Source: an uncultured delta proteobacterium
GTDB taxonomy: Bacteria > Myxococcota_A > Polyangia > Polyangiales > Polyangiaceae
Assembly (NCBI GenBank): GCA_903892415.1
Contig: CAITIQ010000642.1
Coordinates: forward strand, 1 to 36,956
Direction: 5' to 3'
DNA length: 36,956 nucleotides
The translations under genes were made by a program, and so were the position numbers. The notes under the pieces were generated by a model. It did not search any database. It was not told where the DNA came from and was given only the letters and a program-made list of their open reading frames with translations. Below, one piece after another: positions 31,200 through 36,956 of this stretch. Positions within the stretch are counted from its first letter, which is position 1; the number at the start of each line of letters is the position of its first letter.

Positions 31200-33244
31200 C
31201 AGCTGGGCTCCGTCTCGGCGGCTCGAGGCTGGCGCTCTTGCTAAGCCTCGCCGCTGCGGTTGGTTGCAAGGCCAGCGAGACGAGCTCGCCTGCGCCGGCC
31301 CAGGCGAACTTGGGGTCGGAGTTCGCCCTTACCGCGGTTCGCGCGTGCGAGCCGATACTCCGCGCAAAGACGGACCATCGTGAGCCGCCCCAGGGTGGGC
31401 GCCTTCTTGGAACGGAGCCGCTTGCGATCGCCTCGGTGAGCGGCGGCCAGTACGCGCTGCTCGAACGGCACGGCGCGGCTGGGCGCGCGACGCTGTCGCT
31501 TCTCGATCAAGAGCTCGCATCGCGCCGCCGTGTGGAGCTGGATGGCGATGCTTCGGCGATGGTGGTCGTCGGTGAACGCGTGTGGATCGCACGCCGCGAC
31601 GCCTCGGAGCTGCTCGCGTTCAGCTTGCCTGCCTTGGCCCGCAGTGAGCGCGACGACCTCGCGGGGATGGCGCGCTTTGGCGTGCGCGCGTTGGCCTTCG
31701 ACCGAGGCTGTTTTTACGCCTTGGACGCGGAGGCCGAGGAGCTACGCAAACGTTGTCAGGGCGATGCTCGAATCGAGCTGCGCAGGACCCAAGCCCGCCC
31801 GAGCGCCTTGACAGCACGCAATGGCTGGGTCGCCATCAGCAGCGCCATCGATCACAGCGTCGAGCTCTACGATCCAGCGCGGCCGGTCGGGTCGGCGCCG
31901 CTACGCATCGTTCACGACGCACCGATCTACACGGCAGAGTTCTTACCGAGCCACGAAAAGGGGCAACCGTGGCTAGCCCTAGGTGGGCTTGAAGACCACC
32001 CGTTGGACCGCAGCGACGGGGCCTTTGGCAACATCGACTCCTTCCTGTTTTTCTATCGATTGGGCGAAGGGCACGCGGATTCGGTCGAAGCGTTGAACCT
32101 GTCTGAGCTCGGCGTGCTCACGCCCAAAGTGGTCGCACCACAAGCCGACGGACGCCTGCTGGTGCTTGGATTCGGCTCGGGGCGAGCAGCGTTGGTGGAC
32201 GCTCCAACGGCGGCCGGAACAGACGCCCCGCGCGCTCAGCCGACCACCTTCGCGAGCATCCCGGGCCTTACGGCGGTGCTCACGAAAGAGCCCAACCACT
32301 TTCTTGGCGTAAGTACCATCTTCGATCGGACTGTTCGCTTTGGAGTCGACGAGGCAGTCCAGTTGGGCACGGGAGCGCAGAAGACCGAGGAGCAACGCAA
32401 GCTCCATCTCGGGGAGGCGTTGCTGTTTACCGAGTTGATGGCGCCCTTCCAAACGAGCGAGGGCAAGGCGAGCCGCTTCACCTGCGAGGCGTGCCACTTC
32501 GAAGGCTGGGGGGACGGGCGCAAACACCACACCGGCCGTGAGCAGGTCTACGCCACCACCAAGCCGCTGTTCGGCCTGCTCAACAATCCACCGCTATTCA
32601 CGCGCGCGCTCGATCCAGATGTCGCCTCGATGGCGTTCGCCGAATTCCGCGTGGCGTTGCGCGGGACGGGGCACAGCGAATGGTTCTCGCGTGAACAAGC
32701 CGAGTTGCCGTGGACGCGCGAAGCCCCGTTTGCTGGGCCACCGGATGGCCCGGTGGCGCTGCGGATGGCGCTGCTTCGAACGCTCGCCGAGAGGCCGTTT
32801 CCGCCGAATCCGCGCGCCTTGCGCGCAGGCGCTTGGAGTCCGCAGGTGGAGCAAGGTCAAGCCGTGTTCGAGCGTGTTTGCGAGGGATGTCACAGCGCGC
32901 GCTTGGTCGCGCAGGACGAAGCCACGCGAGTGTCGGCGGCAGCGTGGCGCACCCTCATCACCTCGCCGTCCGGACCGATCGTTTGGGCCCGCGAGGGCTA
33001 TCACCAGACTGGCGTGCTGCCCTACGTCCACGCACAAGGAGCGCGCGCGAGCTCCCTGCGACGCATCGTCGAAAAGACGCCCTACTTCACCAACGGTTCG
33101 GCCACTTCGCTCGAGCAAGTCGTCACGCAAGCACGCTTTGGTACGAGCGCATTTTGGCATCGTGCACCTGACTCAGAAGCAGGCTTGAGCGCCCTACCCA
33201 GCGATCAAGCCGAGGACTTGGTCGCCTTCCTCAAGCTCTTGTGA
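31193..33244 (+). CDS. di-haem cytochrome c peroxidase-like lipoprotein with propeller domain
   Basis: The 683-residue product (from TTG 31193) is a predicted lipoprotein with Cys25 (LAAAVGC). Residues about 45-380 look like a YVTN-type propeller. The C-terminal part has two c-type haem motifs, CEACH at 431-435 and CEGCH at 563-567, and the MauG/CcpA-like ends LFGLLNNPPLF and TPYFTNGSATSLEQVV. So it may reduce peroxide or oxidise a protein partner in the periplasm. The TTG start overlaps the small lipoprotein stop (TTGGTAG). An in-frame start at 31067 would give a basic non-signal leader and is rejected. Whether it is a peroxidase cannot be told from the motifs alone. Confidence 0.85.
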   Translation: MVAAGLRLGGSRLALLLSLAAAVGCKASETSSPAPAQANLGSEFALTAVRACEPILRAKTDHREPPQGGRLLGTEPLAIASVSGGQYALLERHGAAGRATLSLLDQELASRRRVELDGDASAMVVVGERVWIARRDASELLAFSLPALARSERDDLAGMARFGVRALAFDRGCFYALDAEAEELRKRCQGDARIELRRTQARPSALTARNGWVAISSAIDHSVELYDPARPVGSAPLRIVHDAPIYTAEFLPSHEKGQPWLALGGLEDHPLDRSDGAFGNIDSFLFFYRLGEGHADSVEALNLSELGVLTPKVVAPQADGRLLVLGFGSGRAALVDAPTAAGTDAPRAQPTTFASIPGLTAVLTKEPNHFLGVSTIFDRTVRFGVDEAVQLGTGAQKTEEQRKLHLGEALLFTELMAPFQTSEGKASRFTCEACHFEGWGDGRKHHTGREQVYATTKPLFGLLNNPPLFTRALDPDVASMAFAEFRVALRGTGHSEWFSREQAELPWTREAPFAGPPDGPVALRMALLRTLAERPFPPNPRALRAGAWSPQVEQGQAVFERVCEGCHSARLVAQDEATRVSAAAWRTLITSPSGPIVWAREGYHQTGVLPYVHAQGARASSLRRIVEKTPYFTNGSATSLEQVVTQARFGTSAFWHRAPDSEAGLSALPSDQAEDLVAFLKLL

Positions 33245-33308
33245 GGGCCCAGCGCGTGCTGCTTCGACTTGCTCTGCTACAGTCGCGGCTCAATCCAAGG
33301 AGCACTCG

Positions 33309-34334
33309 ATGAAGCTGCGCGCACTCGGCCGTTCCGGCCTTTATGTCTCGGAGATCTGCCTCGGTACGATGACCTTCGGCGGCCAAGGCTTTTGGAAGGT
33401 CGTTGGCGAGCTCGGCCAGGAAACAGTGGACCGCATCGTGGGCCGGGCGCTCGATGCTGGGGTCAACTTCCTCGACACGGCCAACGTCTACTCGGAGGGC
33501 GAGAGTGAGCGGCTGCTCGGAACAACGCTGGCGAGACTCGGGCGCCCGCGCGACCAAGTGGTGATCGCCACCAAGGTGCGCGGCCGCATGGGGCCTGGGC
33601 CGAATCAGGTCGGTCTTTCGCGCGCGCACATCCTCTCGTCGATCGACGAGAGCTTGAAGCGGCTGCAACTCGACCACGTGGACCTGTTCCAGATCCACGG
33701 CGTGGATCCGACCACGCCGCTCGAGGAGACGGTGGACGCGCTCGATGCCGTCGTGCGCTCGGGCAAAGCTCGCTACCTCGGCTGGTCGAACCTCCCGGCG
33801 TGGATGGCGATGAAGATGGCGGCGATGCAAGACGCCCGCGGGCTCGCGCGCTTCGTCAGCGCCCAGGTCTACTACTCGATCGCAGGCCGCGACATCGAGC
33901 GCGAGGTGGTGCCGGTGTCGCTCGATCAGGGCTTCGGCATTTTGCCGTGGAGCCCGCTCGCCGGCGGGCTACTCAGCGGCAAGTTCGACCTCGAGTCCGA
34001 AGACAAAGGGCCGGAAGGGTCGCGCCGCGCGAGCTTCGATTTTCCGCCGGTCGACCGCAGCCGAGCAGCTGCTTGTTTGCGCGCCTTGCGACCCATAGCC
34101 GCAGCGCATGACACCAGCGTAGCGCGCGTTGCTCTCGCCTGGATGTTGCAAAAGCCGCACGTCACCAGCGTGATCATCGGGGCCAAGAGTGAGCAACAGC
34201 TGGACGACAACCTGGCCGCGACCAAGCTCAAGTTGAGCGCCGAGGAGCTACAAGCGTTGGACGACGCCAGCGCGCTTCCGCCCGAATACCCGGGTTGGAT
34301 GGTGGCCTTCCAAAATCGAGATCCGCGCGGTTAG
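33309..34334 (+). CDS. aldo/keto reductase
   Basis: The 341-residue NADPH-dependent oxidoreductase has the AKR catalytic tetrad Asp56, Tyr61, Lys89 and His130 (FLDTANVYSEGESE, ATKVRG, DLFQIHGVD). It has the C-terminal cofactor-binding stretch VIIGAKSEQQLDDNL. Substrate unknown; the family includes YajO- and voltage-gated K channel beta-like members. The ATG at 33309 has AAGGAG at the proper distance. It is 64 bases after the di-haem gene on the same strand. Its stop overlaps that of the convergent AAA gene by 4 bases. Confidence 0.94.
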   Translation: MKLRALGRSGLYVSEICLGTMTFGGQGFWKVVGELGQETVDRIVGRALDAGVNFLDTANVYSEGESERLLGTTLARLGRPRDQVVIATKVRGRMGPGPNQVGLSRAHILSSIDESLKRLQLDHVDLFQIHGVDPTTPLEETVDALDAVVRSGKARYLGWSNLPAWMAMKMAAMQDARGLARFVSAQVYYSIAGRDIEREVVPVSLDQGFGILPWSPLAGGLLSGKFDLESEDKGPEGSRRASFDFPPVDRSRAAACLRALRPIAAAHDTSVARVALAWMLQKPHVTSVIIGAKSEQQLDDNLAATKLKLSAEELQALDDASALPPEYPGWMVAFQNRDPRG

Positions 34335-36956
34335 CTAGTGCGCCGGGCGAGGTGGCGCTCCACCAGCTCGGGCACGAGACCGTAGGCCTCAGCTGCGGCG
34401 ATCAGCCCGGCGTTGTGTTGCAGACCGGAGAGGAAGGCGTGCGCATACGGGGTTGCCTCAAGCCCCGTAATGCGGCGCACGAGCCGCGGCATCCCGCTTT
34501 CAATCGCCTTGCGTGCGCCCTCCAGATCTCCGAGGTCCACACATGCGTCGTGAAGCGCAAGATAGATGGGCGCTTCATTCAGCAGGCTGGGTGCCCCGCG
34601 ATCGAGCAAGGTCGCGGCCTCCTTCGCCAGTTCACGGGCCGACTCGGCGTTACCGAGACGACGCTCGGCCTCCGACCAAAAACCAAGGCTCGCCGGCAAC
34701 ACGTCTAGGTTGCCGGTGCTGCGATAGGCCTGCGACACGCGCTCGAGCAAGCCGCGTGCGCGAGCGAGATTGGCGCTGTCACCGCGCAGAAGCTCGACCG
34801 CGCGATAAAACAATACGCCGAGCGTGGCTCGGTCATGGATCACGTAACCACCGAGCGCGGCCTCGTCGGCTTTGGCACGCGGTTCCTCGAGCAGCGCCGA
34901 GATGCGCGTGTCGGCGCCGAAGGTCGCCGCCCAACAAAGTAGGTTCATCTGACCGTGCCGCACGGCTCCGAGACTGCCGATGGCGTGGGCGCGCGCGAGG
35001 CCGGTCTCGATCTCTACCAGCGCCTCATTGCGTGCACCGATGGTCGACAGGGCGAAGCCGAGGTTCATCGTCAGCGTCGCCTCGCGCTCCATCAAGCCTG
35101 CCGTGCGCGCCGAGCGCGCCGCGTTTCTGCGCGCCTCGAGCGCCGCCGCCAGCTCCCCTCGGGTCTGACGCACCACGGCCAAGGTCTGCCACGCGTCGAC
35201 GGGTGCCCAATCGATGTGGTGCTTCTCGGAGAGCTCGAGGATGGCTTCAGCTTCGGCCTCGGCTGCAGGCAAATCACCGCCGAAGGCCAGCCGCAACGCC
35301 AGCGTCGCCGAGCAACGAGCGGCCTCCTCCACCAAGTTGATGACGAGCGCGCGATCACGCACGCGACACAAGCGACCGGCGATATCAACGCCTTGCGCTC
35401 GCGCATCGTCGTAGCGAGCCTGTGCTCCATCGGTTCTGAGCTCACTGCCCTCGTCGAAGACGTTCTCCTTCATCGCCGCGATCGCCGTGTCGCGCTCGGA
35501 GCCGCGAGCATCAAGCCGAGCGTGGGCCTCCTCGAGCAGGGCGGCTCGTGCAAACCCCACTGGCCGATCTTCTGCGAAGGCGAGCGCACGCTCACTCATC
35601 GTCACAGCCTCAATCAGCGAATTCGTCGCGAGCGCCTGCCGTGCGGCCGCCTCCCAATGCACCGCGGCTTCTTCATTGCGCCCGCCAAGATCGTAATGAC
35701 TGGCGATCGTTGCTGCGCCCTCACCCACCGAGGCAAGCCAGGCGGCGGCGCGCGCGTGGTACAGCTTCTTCAGCTCGTCACCGACCATCGCGTAAGCAAC
35801 GTCGCGGATCAGCGCGTGCTTGAACATGTACTCGTGGGTACCCGCGAAGCGTGGCTTGCCGACCTCCACCAAAAGGTCAGCCGCGACCAGCCGCGACAGC
35901 GCTACGTCGGGGGTAAGAAAGCCGATCATGCTGCGCGTGGGATCGTAAAGAGACTCGAGGCCGTGGTCCCAACACGCCTGACCAAAGATCGAGAGCCTCC
36001 CGACCGCATCTCGAACGGCGTCATCGAGCGAATCCAACGTGACCTGGATCGCCGCTTCGATCGTCGCGGCGCCGCGTAGCCCCTTGCCCTGTGCAACCAG
36101 GCGCGCCAGCTCCTCGGCGAACAGCGGGGAGCCCGCGGCTTGTTGAGCTACCTCTTCGAGCTGCGCTTCGGTCGCGTTGACCCCGAGCAGCGAGCGGGCG
36201 ATCTCGCGCACTGCACGCTTCGCCATCGGCTTGAGCTCAATGCGCACGTGTTCGCGCGTGGAAAAACGCTGCGGGTGATTCTTCCAGAACAGCGGTCTGA
36301 CAAACAGCAAAGCAAAAAGGCAGAGGCCGTGCGCCCGCCCGAGCAGATGGTCCACCCAGGCAATCGACTCTGGATCCGCCCATTGCGCGTCTTCAATCAC
36401 GATGGCGCAAGGCAGCTTGGATACCGTCTCGAGCACGAGCTCGGTCATCGCCACGTACAGAGCATCACGCAGTGCACGCGGATCCACGCCCTCGGGGAAG
36501 ACCGTATTGGAGAGAAGGTGGGCCAGTAGCCCCATCTCGCTGGCGTAGGTGCGCGGTGTGTAGGCCGCCGCAATGGCAGCTTGCGCAGCCTCGAGGGAGG
36601 CGCCCCGCGGCAACATCAGCAACGAGCGCAAGGCGTCACAGGCGGTACCCAAGACCTGCGAACGCGAGTAGCTCTCGCAGCGCACCAACATTACTCGCGG
36701 CGGCGAAGCGTGGCGTTCGAGTCGGCTCAAGATCTCTTGGCCGAGCCGCGTTTTGCCGATCCCCGGCGGACCCGAGGTCGAAACCACGATCGGCATGCGA
36801 TCATCGACGGCGCGGTCATAGGCGTTGAGCGCAGTGAACAACTCCCCTTCCCGACCGACGAAGCTCGAGTTCTCCGAGTCCGGTCGACGCCGCGTCGTGA
36901 GCGGCATCACGCCGCTCACCACCGCCGAAAGCACGTCGAACTCGGCGCGCCCACGC
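34331..36956 (-). CDS. AAA/NACHT-like ATPase with TPR-like repeats, 5' end outside window
   Basis: The frame is open to the right edge, and a GTG at 36934 is only one possible start. From that GTG, 867 residues are visible. Residues about 25-300 form an AAA/STAND ATPase core: Walker A GPPGIGKT at 55-62 (Lys61), Walker B-like CAIVIEDAQW at 176-185, and GREGEL just before it. The remaining 550 residues are helical TPR-like repeats (for example EAAVHWEAAARQALATNSLIEAV, LARAHAIGSLG). There is no C-terminal DNA-binding domain. A cyclase or Ser/Thr kinase domain may precede it (inference), as in related myxobacterial regulators. Confidence 0.85.
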   Translation of the reverse strand, partial: RGRAEFDVLSAVVSGVMPLTTRRRPDSENSSFVGREGELFTALNAYDRAVDDRMPIVVSTSGPPGIGKTRLGQEILSRLERHASPPRVMLVRCESYSRSQVLGTACDALRSLLMLPRGASLEAAQAAIAAAYTPRTYASEMGLLAHLLSNTVFPEGVDPRALRDALYVAMTELVLETVSKLPCAIVIEDAQWADPESIAWVDHLLGRAHGLCLFALLFVRPLFWKNHPQRFSTREHVRIELKPMAKRAVREIARSLLGVNATEAQLEEVAQQAAGSPLFAEELARLVAQGKGLRGAATIEAAIQVTLDSLDDAVRDAVGRLSIFGQACWDHGLESLYDPTRSMIGFLTPDVALSRLVAADLLVEVGKPRFAGTHEYMFKHALIRDVAYAMVGDELKKLYHARAAAWLASVGEGAATIASHYDLGGRNEEAAVHWEAAARQALATNSLIEAVTMSERALAFAEDRPVGFARAALLEEAHARLDARGSERDTAIAAMKENVFDEGSELRTDGAQARYDDARAQGVDIAGRLCRVRDRALVINLVEEAARCSATLALRLAFGGDLPAAEAEAEAILELSEKHHIDWAPVDAWQTLAVVRQTRGELAAALEARRNAARSARTAGLMEREATLTMNLGFALSTIGARNEALVEIETGLARAHAIGSLGAVRHGQMNLLCWAATFGADTRISALLEEPRAKADEAALGGYVIHDRATLGVLFYRAVELLRGDSANLARARGLLERVSQAYRSTGNLDVLPASLGFWSEAERRLGNAESARELAKEAATLLDRGAPSLLNEAPIYLALHDACVDLGDLEGARKAIESGMPRLVRRITGLEATPYAHAFLSGLQHNAGLIAAAEAYGLVPELVERHLARRTS

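Noticed and set aside
34955..36079. 374-residue plus-strand frame opposite the AAA-TPR gene
   Set aside because: The minus-strand frame holds Walker motifs and TPR repeats; this one is a shadow.

Overview
The window is high-GC, densely coded DNA that most resembles a myxobacterium-like genome (Myxococcota, probably class Polyangia). The grounds are a FabH/FabD/FabG/ACP/FabF cluster ending in nrdR-ribD, a PknB-type Ser/Thr kinase, an AAA-TPR regulator, and about thirteen predicted lipoproteins with Gly/Ser/Asp-rich linkers, MopE-type metal-binding motifs, Cys-rich 'DGDACTxDxC' repeats, FG-GAP propellers and haem motifs. The taxonomic call is inference from gene style and content; no rRNA is present.

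Layout. 1-2168 (+): the 3' part of a CpaF/TadA-like secretion ATPase gene that has lost its catalytic motifs, then peptide deformylase. 2267-10468 (-): yceD, rpmF, fabH, a lipoprotein gene, fabD, fabG, acpP, fabF, nrdR and ribD, i.e. type II fatty-acid initiation and elongation joined to ribosomal protein L32, the NrdR regulator and riboflavin synthesis. 10486-13405: a GT39-like membrane glycosyltransferase (+) facing a GDP-fucose synthase / FMN-reductase pair (-). 13523-24034: an envelope lipoprotein region with two tandem Cys-rich paralogues (+), a one-haem propeller lipoprotein and a DUF4328 membrane protein (-), an L,D-transpeptidase (+), and a three-gene set of Cys-rich lipoprotein, MopE lipoprotein and DUF4139/OmpA-like lipoprotein (-). 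24179-26813 (+): a DUF192 lipoprotein, an acyltransferase and a TonB-like protein. 26875-30929 (-): a CRTAC1-like lipoprotein, a kinase, and a Tat-type lipoprotein whose start overlaps the kinase stop. 31023-34334 (+): a 58-residue lipoprotein overlapping a di-haem peroxidase-like lipoprotein, then an aldo/keto reductase. 34331-36956 (-): an AAA-TPR regulator cut by the window edge.

How they work together. The left third is housekeeping (lipid synthesis, N-terminal deformylation, riboflavin). The right two thirds look like cell-surface biology: lipoproteins with disulfide-rich, metal-binding or haem-binding parts, a cell-wall transpeptidase, a TonB-like energy coupler, and a kinase encoded next to a lipoprotein. 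No CRISPR array, tRNA, rRNA, transposase, phage gene or obvious horizontal-transfer boundary was seen. Several convergent or intra-operon junctions carry perfect inverted repeats, which are listed. No single undescribed system is proven; the best leads are the motif-less CpaF homologue, the DUF4139/OmpA-like fusion in its three-lipoprotein set, the tandem Cys-rich pair, and the kinase-lipoprotein couple.
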